From the NCBI GenBank assembly GCA_963665785.1, contig OY762456.1, positions 248,001 through 312,000 on the forward strand: a DNA stretch of 64,000 nt, given 5' to 3'. The position numbers and the translations under genes are program-made. The notes below the pieces were generated by a model. That model worked only from the letters and a program-made list of their open reading frames with translations, made no database searches and had not been told where the DNA came from. This DNA is from UBA7455 sp026713185. Lineage in GTDB: Bacteria; Pseudomonadota; Gammaproteobacteria; Pseudomonadales; Azotimanducaceae. Of the stretch, positions 43,607 through 51,646 are shown piece by piece. The first letter of the stretch is position 1, and every line of letters starts with the position of its first letter.

Positions 43607-45331
43607 TCATCCTCCAGCTTCAATCTTCCGGGTCACATACCATTGTTGCAAAATCGACAGGATATTGCTCGCCAGCCAGTAGAGCACCAACCCGGCAGGG
43701 AACCAGAGGAAGAAAAAAGTGAACACAATAGGCATCATTTTGAAAATTTTGGCCTGCATGGGGTCTGGTGGTTCCGGCTGCATCAAGGTGACGAAGTACA
43801 TGGAAATACCCATCAGAATAGGCAGCACAAAGTATGGATCCATTGCTGACAGATCCTTGATCCACAAGGCAAATGGCGCCTGACGGATCTCTACACTCTC
43901 CAGTAATACCCAATAAAGAGCAATGAAAACAGGCATTTGCAGCAGTATTGGGAAGCATCCACCCAGCGGGTTGGCGCCCTCTTTTTTATACAGGTTCATC
44001 ATTTCCTGTGAAAATTTCTGCCGGTCGTCGCCGTATTTTTCCTTCAGTCGTACCATCTGCGGTTGCACTTTGCGCATCTTCGCGTTTGATCTCAAACCAG
44101 CAGCAGACAATGGATACAACAGCAACCGGACAATGCATGTCAGCAGAATGATGGCGATACCCCAGTTGACGACGTATCCCTGAATGAAAGTCAGCAGATA
44201 AAACAGCGGCTGAGCCAGCCACCAGAGAAATCCGTAGTCTATGGTCAGGTCCAGTCCCCTGGTTATCTCCTGCAGACGATACTGATCTTTCGGTCCGGTA
44301 TAAAATTGTACACCTCTGGAATCTATTCCCCCCCTGGGTACCGTCCACAAGGGTGTTGTAAATCCGAGCAGGTAGATATCCTGACCAGGCAGCTTTCGTG
44401 CCTGATAGGTATTCTCTCCATCGCCTTCCGGAATAAAAGCGCTGACAAAATAATGCTGCACCATGGCCATGTAGCCATTGGTAACTCTACCTTTGTATAA
44501 CTCTTCCTCAAGATCATCGAATTCCAGCTTCTGATAGGGAGTGTCCGGTGTCCAGGTTGCTCCGCCTATATAGGGCTTCATACCCATCAGATTGGAATCC
44601 ATGTTAAATGGGTCCTGTCCATCCCTTTTAATCTGGGCAAATATTGCCGCGGACCAATCTTTGTCGGTTTGATTCTCTATCGTGTAATTTATACGTATCA
44701 GATAATCAGACCTGGTAAAATGAAATTCCTTGTGCAGAACCAATCCGTCTCCAGCATCCGGCAGGGTTAACACCACTGTCAGCTGATCCTTGTCATCCAG
44801 GCTGTAATAGTGGGACCCGGTTGTATAAAGAGGTCGTCCTGATGTGTTATCCGTACCATCAGGACCAATCAATCCACTTTGTGCACTGTATGAATTACGT
44901 GGGTCTACAAGGACGAAAGGACTGTCGGGTGTCTCCAGGCTGTTGGGGAATTCAGGCAGAGAAACGTAGGTAATATCCCCCCCCAGTGTGTCGATAGTCA
45001 AGGAAAAAACATCCGTTTCAACCTGTACCAATCGTCCGGTATCCGGGGCAACCTGCTGTACGGGTTGAGTCGGACTTACCGGATCAAGATCCGGGACCAC
45101 ATCTAGTTCCGGAACAATATTTGTTTCCTGGTCCGCAGCCGTTGAAGGAACCGCATCCATTCCTGCTGCAGGCAATGGCAGTTCCGTTGTCGGCACATCC
45201 GTATTCGTTTCTGACCTGACCACCACATCCGTCTCTACTGGTGTCCGGTTGTAATCCTCATTCCAGGCAAGAATCAACAGATAGGCAGTCACCGCCAGTC
45301 CCAGGAGAATGAAAATCCTTTGGTAATCCAT
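43607..45331 (-). CDS. yidC: Membrane protein insertase YidC
   Basis: A 574-residue insertase. N-terminal anchor (RIFILLGLAVTAYLLILAW), a long low-complexity Pro/Thr/Val stretch (about 30-125), the periplasmic beta-sandwich, then five core helices with the conserved RLLLYPLSAAGLRSNAKMRKVQPQMVRLKEKYG, where the Arg lies in the hydrophilic groove, and GGCFPILLQMPVFIALYWVL. It inserts and folds proteins such as subunits a and c of the ATP synthase also encoded here. Start overlaps the yidD stop by one base. Confidence 0.97.
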   Translation of the reverse strand: MDYQRIFILLGLAVTAYLLILAWNEDYNRTPVETDVVVRSETNTDVPTTELPLPAAGMDAVPSTAADQETNIVPELDVVPDLDPVSPTQPVQQVAPDTGRLVQVETDVFSLTIDTLGGDITYVSLPEFPNSLETPDSPFVLVDPRNSYSAQSGLIGPDGTDNTSGRPLYTTGSHYYSLDDKDQLTVVLTLPDAGDGLVLHKEFHFTRSDYLIRINYTIENQTDKDWSAAIFAQIKRDGQDPFNMDSNLMGMKPYIGGATWTPDTPYQKLEFDDLEEELYKGRVTNGYMAMVQHYFVSAFIPEGDGENTYQARKLPGQDIYLLGFTTPLWTVPRGGIDSRGVQFYTGPKDQYRLQEITRGLDLTIDYGFLWWLAQPLFYLLTFIQGYVVNWGIAIILLTCIVRLLLYPLSAAGLRSNAKMRKVQPQMVRLKEKYGDDRQKFSQEMMNLYKKEGANPLGGCFPILLQMPVFIALYWVLLESVEIRQAPFALWIKDLSAMDPYFVLPILMGISMYFVTLMQPEPPDPMQAKIFKMMPIVFTFFFLWFPAGLVLYWLASNILSILQQWYVTRKIEAGG

Positions 45332-45576
45332 CAGATGGCCTGTTGTTCTTCTGGTGGTGACGGTGCCTGTGGTACTTCGTCAACACCGCCAGGATGCAGG
45401 GGATGGCATTTGCAGATTCGTATAATGGAAAGCACCCCGCCACGGATCACGCCGTGGGTTTTGATCGCCTCCATGGCATAATACGAGCAACTTGGATAGA
45501 ACCTGCATCGCGGTCCAAGAAACCCACTTAACATCGCCTGATACATCCATATAAAGCAAAGGGCGGTTTTTTTCAT
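45331..45576 (-). CDS. yidD: Membrane insertion efficiency factor YidD
   Basis: An 81-residue protein with the invariant core FLGPRCRFYPSCSYYAMEAI followed by IRICKCHPLHPGGVDEVP. These Cys/His-containing segments define the YidD family, which helps YidC. The 3' end of rnpA overlaps its start by four bases. Confidence 0.95.
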   Translation of the reverse strand: MKKTALCFIWMYQAMLSGFLGPRCRFYPSCSYYAMEAIKTHGVIRGGVLSIIRICKCHPLHPGGVDEVPQAPSPPEEQQAI

Positions 45577-45998
45577 GAACGTTGCCCTGGTGACTGAACC
45601 TGCGTTTTGCCTCTGGTTCTTGCAGGATTTGAAATGATTTTACTGGTCGCTAATTTCAGGAACATTTTGTCCAGTGTGTATCGCAGTTCCTGCCGGTTCA
45701 TTCTTGAGACTCCCGGTCTTGCCAATACAACGATATCAAGAGGGTTGGAATTTAACGCCATGTGTCGAAAAGATTCTCTAATCAGACGTTTGATGGCATT
45801 CCGCCTTACTGCAGCAGGTAATATTCTCTTTGTTACGATCATACCCAATCTGTTGTGATTTAGATTGTTTATTCGACCCAGCATCAGAAATTTCGGCCCG
45901 CTTTCCCGATGCGTTGCCTGCTCAAAGACTATGTTGAATTCTTTGCTGTTGTGCAGACGCACATCCGGTGGATACCCTGTACCAGGTTGTAAGTTCAA
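45573..45998 (-). CDS. rnpA: Ribonuclease P protein component RnpA
   Basis: A 141-residue basic protein, TTG start sharing TTGA with the rpmH stop. RLHNSKEFNIVFEQATHR and the RNR segment AAVRRNAIKRLIRESFR are the leader-binding cleft of the RNase P protein. The tail (NPARTRGKTQVQSPGQRS) is longer than in E. coli. Confidence 0.95.
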   Translation of the reverse strand: MNLQPGTGYPPDVRLHNSKEFNIVFEQATHRESGPKFLMLGRINNLNHNRLGMIVTKRILPAAVRRNAIKRLIRESFRHMALNSNPLDIVVLARPGVSRMNRQELRYTLDKMFLKLATSKIISNPARTRGKTQVQSPGQRS

Positions 45999-46129
45999 GC
46001 AGAAAGTACTTTGCGGCCTTTTGCTCGCCGCCGGTTTAATATGGACCGACCAGCTTTTGTTGCCATTCTGGCCCGGAACCCATGGGTTCTCTTTCGTTTA
46101 AGAACACTTGGTTGATATGTTCGTTTCAT
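45995..46129 (-). CDS. rpmH: Ribosomal protein bL34
   Basis: 44 residues from ATG 46129 (MKRTYQPSVLKRKRTHGFRA); a longer frame from 46186 only adds non-conserved residues. All of the family is present: RMATKAGRSILNRRRAKGRKVLSA. First gene of the minus-strand arm facing the origin. Confidence 0.97.
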   Translation of the reverse strand: MKRTYQPSVLKRKRTHGFRARMATKAGRSILNRRRAKGRKVLSA

Positions 46130-46244
46130 CTTCAGGGCTCTGTGTTGAGAGCGCGGGATTTTAAAGAAGACATGCTGCCAATTCAACCCATGGTTTTATT
46201 TTCTGTCTACATAAAGAACAACCGTCTTGATTCCATTACCTTTG

Positions 46245-46500
46245 TATTTCTATTAATAAATTCTATTTAAATATTTATTATTATTTTTATTACGATGATT
46301 ACTTCTGTTGATAACAGGAATATTGTCAACCACATCAACATCCTGGTGTCGAAACAAGACGGTGTTGATCAGGTTAATGTCCTTTGAACATCCTGTGGAT
46401 AGCCGGGGACAAATCAGTCAGTGGAGTATACACTTCAGGTTTAGCGGCTTTGTTCTTGATTTATCCACAGATTATTCAATGGTTGTCCACCGGTTATTGA
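46245..46500. other. Probable replication origin (oriC)
   Basis: Intergenic region between rpmH and dnaA, where oriC lies in Pseudomonas and many relatives. 46250-46295 is almost pure A+T (a candidate unwinding element). TTATCCACA at 46461-46469 is a perfect DnaA box; TGTGGATAG at 46394-46402 is an inverted box with one mismatch; TTGTCCACC at 46483-46491 has two. Divergent transcription of flanking genes and the parS sites nearby agree. GC skew cannot be measured here. Confidence 0.75.
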
Positions 46501-46705
46501 CAATTGGCTTTGGCAAATTATTGATATTAATAACATTTTCTTTGATTTTTTTATGAAAAGTGCTTCACATCCAGAAGCGTTTGGCGTTAATATTCTTAAC
46601 GCAAATTCATTTCTGTTTTAATAATTTTTATGAGTCTCGATATAGATATTTTTATAAAGAGTTTCCCGCCCGAAAGCGAAAAAAATATACCAGCCAGGGG
46701 GTTCC

Positions 46706-48013
46706 GTGGTGAAAAGTGTGTGGCAAAGATGTCTGGCGAGTCTGGAAAATGAGCTTTCGACCAAACAATTGGAAACCTGTATAAGACCATTACAGGTAAG
46801 ATCCGGTGATTCAAAGGTTCAGTTATTTGCGCCTAATAAATACATTATGGAATTGGTCAGTGATCAATTTATGCAGAGGATAACTGAGCTCGTCAATCTT
46901 GATGGCGATTATGCAGTGAGTATTGATGTCGGTAGTTCACGCAAACCCGTTGACTACGATGATACATTTGAAGATCAGGGATTCTATCCTTTACTCGATT
47001 TGAATAAGGATCAAACCTTCAACACTTTTGTCGAGGGACGGTCCAATCAAATTGCCCGGGCTGCTGCTCTTCAGGTTTCAGAAAATGTAGGCAGAACGCC
47101 TTATAATCCATTATTGCTGTATGGTGGGGTAGGTCTGGGCAAGACGCACCTGATGCATGCAGTAGGTAACTCCATACTGGCTCGCCATCCACACCTGAAA
47201 GTCTCATATATGTATTCCCAGAGATTTATGGAAGATATGGTTCGGGCCATTGAACACGGAACGATGTCAGATTTTACACAGTACTATCGGTCAGTGGATG
47301 TACTACTGATGGACGACATTCAGTTTTTGACCAAGGGAGTTAAGACACAGGAAGAATTTTTCCATGTTTTCAACAGGTTACAGGAATATGGCAGGCAGAT
47401 TGTGCTGACTTGCGATCGTTATCCCAAGGAAATTGAGGGCCTGGAGGAGCGACTGGAGAGCCGATTTGTCTGGGGATTGTCAGCGCAGTTGGAGCCGCCG
47501 GACCTGGAAACGCGGGTTGCCATCCTGATGAAGAAGGCAGATTTGGAAAAAGTTGATCTTCCCCAGGAAGCAGCGCTTTTTATTGCGCAGTGTATACGTA
47601 CAAATGTGCGCGAACTGGAAGGAGCGTTAAAACGGGTGACTATGGACGCCTGGTACACGGAGCAGAAAATCACATTGGAACAGGTCAGAGAATCGCTCCG
47701 GGACGTTGTAGCGGTCCATGATCGCAAGGTCAGTATTGAAAATATCCAGAAAACTGTAGCTGAGTACTACAGAATCAGTATCAAGGATCTGCTCTCCAAG
47801 AAAAGATCGGTTTCGGTTGCCAGACCCCGGCAAATTGCCATGACTTTGGCAAAGGAACTCACAAACAGAAGTTTGCCGGAGGTAGGTGATGCCTTTAACG
47901 GTAAAGACCATACAACGGTACTACACGCAAATCGACGGATAGTTAAATTGCGTGCAACCAATCAAACGATAGAAGAAGACTATAATAATCTGTTACGCAT
48001 ATTGACCTCTTGA
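46706..48013 (+). CDS. dnaA: Chromosomal replication initiator DnaA
   Basis: 435 residues, GTG start with AGGGGG five bases ahead. Domain I is MVKSVWQRCLASLENELSTKQLETCIRPL; domain II is short, which explains the length of 435 against 467 in E. coli. Domain III has LLYGGVGLGKTHLMHA, VLLMDDIQFL and FEHVFNRL-type AAA+ motifs; domain IV carries SVARPRQIAMTLAKELT and FNGKDHTTVLHA, the DnaA-box helix-turn-helix. Initiates replication at the adjacent origin. Confidence 0.97.
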   Translation: MVKSVWQRCLASLENELSTKQLETCIRPLQVRSGDSKVQLFAPNKYIMELVSDQFMQRITELVNLDGDYAVSIDVGSSRKPVDYDDTFEDQGFYPLLDLNKDQTFNTFVEGRSNQIARAAALQVSENVGRTPYNPLLLYGGVGLGKTHLMHAVGNSILARHPHLKVSYMYSQRFMEDMVRAIEHGTMSDFTQYYRSVDVLLMDDIQFLTKGVKTQEEFFHVFNRLQEYGRQIVLTCDRYPKEIEGLEERLESRFVWGLSAQLEPPDLETRVAILMKKADLEKVDLPQEAALFIAQCIRTNVRELEGALKRVTMDAWYTEQKITLEQVRESLRDVVAVHDRKVSIENIQKTVAEYYRISIKDLLSKKRSVSVARPRQIAMTLAKELTNRSLPEVGDAFNGKDHTTVLHANRRIVKLRATNQTIEEDYNNLLRILTS

Positions 48014-48065
48014 ACTGATCACCCGAGTTCGCCATGATATGACGCTGTTATATTCAGGATAGAGA

Positions 48066-49187
48066 ATGAAGTTTTCCATAAATCGAGAAGTGTTACTGCA
48101 TCCTCTCCAACTTGTGTCAAGTGTCGTTGAACGCCGTCAGGTCCAGCCGGTATTATCAAATTTACTGATGGTGGCGAAAGAGGGTGAACTGTTGTTAACG
48201 GCAACGGACCAGGAGGTTGAACTGACGGTTCGTGTGTCAGATGTGAATATCATTGACCCGGGTGAAACAACAATTCCTGCCAGGAAATTGGTGGATATCT
48301 GCCGCAGCATGTCTGACAGCGCCATGTTGACAATATCCCAGGAGTCAAAAAGATTGTCAGTAAGCAGCGGCCGCTTCCGTTCTCATCTCGTGACTATTCC
48401 GGCAATTGATTTTCCAAATGTTGAGACGTCTGAAGTCGGTGTTCAACTGAAAATTGACAGCATGCAATTATTAAAATTACTGGACAAGACCAGTTTTGCC
48501 ATGGCACAGCAGGATGTCCGGTTTTTCTTCAATGGAGTTCTGCTTGAGCTGGATGGATCGAGTATCAGAATGGTTGCCACCAATGGACAGAGACTGGCAA
48601 CAACTCAGGGAGATCTTGAAACAAGCCATGAAGCTGCAAAGATCATCATCCCAAGAAAAGGCGTAAACGAACTTGTCCGATTACTGAATGATACGAGATT
48701 GTTGGGTGGTTCCGGAAAAGAAGACGCTGTTTTATGGTTTACAGATAATCATTTACGGGTGGTAATCGGTCAGACAGAATTGATTACCAAGTTAATCGAT
48801 GGTACATATCCAGACTACACAGTTGCCATACCCAGGGAAAATAACAAGACATGTCTGGTAAACCGTATAGAGGTTCGTGACGCTCTGCAACGCACCGCAA
48901 TTCTGTCAAACGAGACGTTCCGGGATGTTCGCCTGTCTCTGGATGAATTGAAACTTCTTGTACATACCAACAACCCATTACAGGAAGAGGCGGAGGAAGA
49001 GGTTTCTATTGATTTTAAAGGCGATAATCTGGTTATTAACTTCAATGTTGACTATCTGCTCAACGTCCTTGCAAAAATCGAAGGTGAGCAAGTCAAAATG
49101 GAATTCTCAGACGAAAAAAGTCCATGTGTGCTGACAGATCCTGAAGACAGCGATTCCATATTTGTTGTCAGCTCAATGAAATATTGA
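48066..49187 (+). CDS. Divergent DNA polymerase III beta clamp paralogue (first of tandem pair)
   Basis: A 373-residue complete sliding clamp with all three domains: MKFSINREVLLHPLQLVSSVVERR, FAMAQQDVRFFFNGVLLELDG, IPRKGVNELVRLL, LIDGTYPDYTVAIPRENN and RTAILSNETFRDVRLSL. It is clearly related to but not a copy of the next gene. The protein-binding pocket differs: the C-terminus reads VVSSMKY where canonical clamps end VVMPMRL, and MVATNGQRLATTQ replaces ATDGHRL. It directly follows dnaA by 52 bases, the normal dnaN place. It may be a specialised or regulatory clamp, or form mixed dimers with the second. Confidence 0.88.
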   Translation: MKFSINREVLLHPLQLVSSVVERRQVQPVLSNLLMVAKEGELLLTATDQEVELTVRVSDVNIIDPGETTIPARKLVDICRSMSDSAMLTISQESKRLSVSSGRFRSHLVTIPAIDFPNVETSEVGVQLKIDSMQLLKLLDKTSFAMAQQDVRFFFNGVLLELDGSSIRMVATNGQRLATTQGDLETSHEAAKIIIPRKGVNELVRLLNDTRLLGGSGKEDAVLWFTDNHLRVVIGQTELITKLIDGTYPDYTVAIPRENNKTCLVNRIEVRDALQRTAILSNETFRDVRLSLDELKLLVHTNNPLQEEAEEEVSIDFKGDNLVINFNVDYLLNVLAKIEGEQVKMEFSDEKSPCVLTDPEDSDSIFVVSSMKY

Positions 49188-49198
49188 CATTTGGCGTA

Positions 49199-49235
49199 AG
49201 TAAATGCTCACAAACATTGTTTGTAAATATTTACT
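49199..49235. promoter_or_regulatory. Nested hairpin between the two clamp genes
   Basis: AGTAAAT (49199-49205) pairs with ATTTACT (49229-49235), and inside them ACAAAC (49210-49215) pairs with GTTTGT (49219-49224). It begins 12 bases after the first clamp gene. No T-run follows. It may be an RNA processing or attenuation element. The remaining 140 bases to the second clamp hold no gene. Confidence 0.5.
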
Positions 49236-49377
49236 GACATTTCCCGGCCCGCAAACTTCCGATGCGGAATTACTGGAGTGATAATTCAGGGAATTTAAGA
49301 GATTAATGATTTGGACAATTGGAAAACGGCATCGATAACCCGGTTGCCTTCTGTAAAAACTAACTGGTAGTAGAAGT

Positions 49378-50478
49378 ATGAAATTTTCAGTGAAAAGAGA
49401 GTCACTGCTGGGACCCCTGCAGCAGGTTGTTGGTGTCGTTGACAGGAGGCCTACATTACCAATCCTCTCCAACATTTTACTGCAAGTGGAAAATGATGAA
49501 TTGTCCCTTACCGGTACAGACCTTGAGGTTGAGATGGTAGGCAAGGTTGCCGTATCGGATGTGGTTCCTGGAGCGATTACTGTGCAGGCACGTAAGTTGA
49601 TGGATATCTGCCGACAGCTGTCGGAAAATGCCCAGGTTCTTTGTGAAGTGGAATTGCAGCATCTGAAAATCAAGTCAGGCAAATTCAATTCGACGTTAGC
49701 GACACTTGATGCCAGGGATTTCCCTACAATCACCAGGACAGACGATGATTTGACTGTCTCTATCAATGGTAAAGAACTGAAACACCTGCTGGACTGTACC
49801 GGATTTGCCATGGCCCAACAGGATGTCAGAGTATTCTTCAACGGTGTGTTGCTGGAAATTGGGGAAGGAAAGATTAAAGCTATTGCCACCGACCGGCACC
49901 GTCTGGCATTGAACAGTATTGCTGCGTCTAATATCGAGAATGACAAGCGACAGGTAATTCTTCCTAGAAAAGGCGTAATGGAATTACAGAGCCTGCTACA
50001 AGGGAAAGATGAAGAAGTATCTCTTTCCATTGGCAAGAATCATCTCAGTGCGACCAGCGGGCAGTTCAATCTGACTTCTAAACTGGTCGATGGGCAATAC
50101 CCGGATTATGAGAGAGTCATCCCAAGGGATGGAGACAAGACAATATTGGCAGAGAAAGAGATTCTGAAGCAGGCGTTAGGTCGTACCGCAATCCTGTCCA
50201 ACGAACAGTTCAGGGCTATCCGTGTGTCTCTCAGTGAAGGGACAATTCAGTTGTCAGCCAATAATTCCGAGCAGGAGGAAGCAGAGGAAACCGTGCTGGT
50301 GGAATATCAGGGAGATAAAGTGGATATAGGCTTTGATGTTCGCTATCTGCAGGATGTCCTGAGTGTTATGGATGGAGAGAAGGTACGTATTACGGTAAGG
50401 GATGCCAACAGCAGTGCCTTGCTGGAAGAACCGGAAAACGACAATTCCGTCTACGTGGTTATGCCTATGAAACTATGA
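49378..50478 (+). CDS. dnaN: DNA polymerase III beta sliding clamp (canonical)
   Basis: 366 residues, the E. coli length. MKFSVKRESLLGPLQQVVGVVDRRPTLPILSNILL, TGFAMAQQDVRVFFNGVLLEI, IATDRHRLAL and the terminal YVVMPMKL give a complete hydrophobic pocket for polymerase and loader peptides. It overlaps recF by four bases. This is the housekeeping clamp; the preceding gene is its divergent paralogue. Confidence 0.97.
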   Translation: MKFSVKRESLLGPLQQVVGVVDRRPTLPILSNILLQVENDELSLTGTDLEVEMVGKVAVSDVVPGAITVQARKLMDICRQLSENAQVLCEVELQHLKIKSGKFNSTLATLDARDFPTITRTDDDLTVSINGKELKHLLDCTGFAMAQQDVRVFFNGVLLEIGEGKIKAIATDRHRLALNSIAASNIENDKRQVILPRKGVMELQSLLQGKDEEVSLSIGKNHLSATSGQFNLTSKLVDGQYPDYERVIPRDGDKTILAEKEILKQALGRTAILSNEQFRAIRVSLSEGTIQLSANNSEQEEAEETVLVEYQGDKVDIGFDVRYLQDVLSVMDGEKVRITVRDANSSALLEEPENDNSVYVVMPMKL

Positions 50479-51551
50479 GCCTGAGAAGGCTTGCAGTACA
50501 ATACATTCGCAATATCGAGTCAGCATCCATGTGTCTTGCGCCCGGGATCAACCTGATTTCGGGAAATAATGGCAGTGGTAAAACCAGTCTTCTTGAGAGT
50601 ATTTATTTTCTCGGCTCAGCCAGGTCTTTCCGCAGCGCCGGTGTTGAACCTCTTATCAATCGGGACGCCGGTTACTGCTTGGTGAGAGGGGAATTGGTGA
50701 ATGGACAGGAACTTATCGTCCAGCGACAAAGGCGGGGCGCCCTGGTGCTTAGGGTTTCCGGGCAGCCGGTCTTGCGAACCAGCGAGTTGGCACAGTATCT
50801 GCCGGTTTTGTTGTTGAGCCCGGATACAGTCAATTTGTTGTTGGGCGGGCCTGCTCTACGACGACGGTTTCTAAACTGGGGTGTGTTTCACGTGGAACAA
50901 TCTCCAGGAGAAGAACAGATGTTTTCTTCGTTGTGGGCGAATGCTGTGCGAAGTTTACGCCAGCGAAATGAAACGTTAAGAAAACCGCGACCCGATCTAA
51001 CAGAACTTGACGTGTGGAGTAGGGAGTTTGCAAGGTTCAGTGAAGCCATTGACGAGCGGCGAAGCCACTATATGGCGCCGTTTATCGAGTGTTATCTCAA
51101 TAATTGCCAAAAATTCATGGAGCGCAATGACATATCTGTGGAGTACCAGCGCGGCTGGGAAGGTGAACTGGCAGAAAATTTGGCTAATGATATCGATCAG
51201 GATATAAAAAGAGGCTACACACACAAGGGTTTTCAGCGCGCAGATGTTAAAATACGTATCAAAGGTGATGACGTTACCAGGATTTGTTCCCGGGGAGAAC
51301 TCAAAATTCTGGCATGGACCCTTGTGATCAGCCAGGGGGACCTGCTGGATACTGATCTTGTTTACCTCGTCGACGAGTTGATGGCCGAATTGGACACACA
51401 ACACAGAAAGAAAATTTGTCATCACCTGGAAGGCTGTAACAGGCAGGTTATTGCTACTGGCATCGATGCAGAAGAACTTGCAAGTTGCTGGGACGTAGTT
51501 GACCCAAAGATATTTCACGTGGATCAAGGCATTGTTGAGGAAAGGAGTTGA
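50475..51551 (+). CDS. recF: Recombination mediator RecF
   Basis: A 358-residue SMC-like ATPase. Walker A is GNNGSGKTSLLESIYFLG, the signature CSRGELKILAWTL and Walker B DLVYLVDELMAELD. It loads RecA at gaps through RecOR. The last 17 codons lie in the first unit of a 49-bp tandem repeat that contains parS-like sequence; a perfect parS also sits inside the coding region at 50884. Length is normal, so the repeat probably began as a duplication of the recF end. Confidence 0.96.
   Translation: MSLRRLAVQYIRNIESASMCLAPGINLISGNNGSGKTSLLESIYFLGSARSFRSAGVEPLINRDAGYCLVRGELVNGQELIVQRQRRGALVLRVSGQPVLRTSELAQYLPVLLLSPDTVNLLLGGPALRRRFLNWGVFHVEQSPGEEQMFSSLWANAVRSLRQRNETLRKPRPDLTELDVWSREFARFSEAIDERRSHYMAPFIECYLNNCQKFMERNDISVEYQRGWEGELAENLANDIDQDIKRGYTHKGFQRADVKIRIKGDDVTRICSRGELKILAWTLVISQGDLLDTDLVYLVDELMAELDTQHRKKICHHLEGCNRQVIATGIDAEELASCWDVVDPKIFHVDQGIVEERS
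50884..50899. promoter_or_regulatory. parS site within recF
   Basis: TGTTTCACGTGGAACA, a 16-bp near-palindrome matching the bacterial parS consensus TGTTYCACGTGRAACA. ParB encoded at 38010-38870 should load here. Confidence 0.9.
51511..51526. promoter_or_regulatory. Degenerate parS at the end of recF
   Basis: TATTTCACGTGGATCA differs from the perfect copies at two positions. It is the parS of repeat unit 1, within the recF coding sequence, and may bind ParB weakly. Confidence 0.6.
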
Positions 51552-51559
51552 TCCAAAGA

Positions 51560-51575
51560 TGTTTCACGTGGAACA
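51560..51575. promoter_or_regulatory. parS site, repeat unit 2
   Basis: TGTTTCACGTGGAACA, identical to the copy at 50884, nine bases after the recF stop. Confidence 0.92.
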
Positions 51576-51608
51576 GGGCATGGTTGAGGAAAGTTGTTGA
51601 CCAATATG

Positions 51609-51624
51609 TGTTTCACGTGGAACA
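51609..51624. promoter_or_regulatory. parS site, repeat unit 3
   Basis: TGTTTCACGTGGAACA, exact, 49 bases after the previous copy and 22 before the gyrB start, so ParB loading could affect gyrB expression. Confidence 0.92.
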
Positions 51625-51646
51625 GTGCAAGGTTTAGGAGAAATGA

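Larger units (their letters stand above)
51501..51643 (+). repeat. 49-bp tandem repeat (three units) carrying parS
   Basis: Units begin at 51501, 51550 and 51599, each starting GA(C/T)CCAA and holding a parS near the middle followed by GGCATTGTTGAGGAAAG-like sequence. Unit 1 is the 3' end of recF; units 2 and 3 are in the recF-gyrB gap. Similarity is high between 1 and 2 and lower for 3. Confidence 0.9.

Noticed and set aside
48066..50478. Tandem dnaN as an assembly duplication
   Set aside because: The two genes differ at most positions and have different flanks, so they are not one sequence assembled twice.
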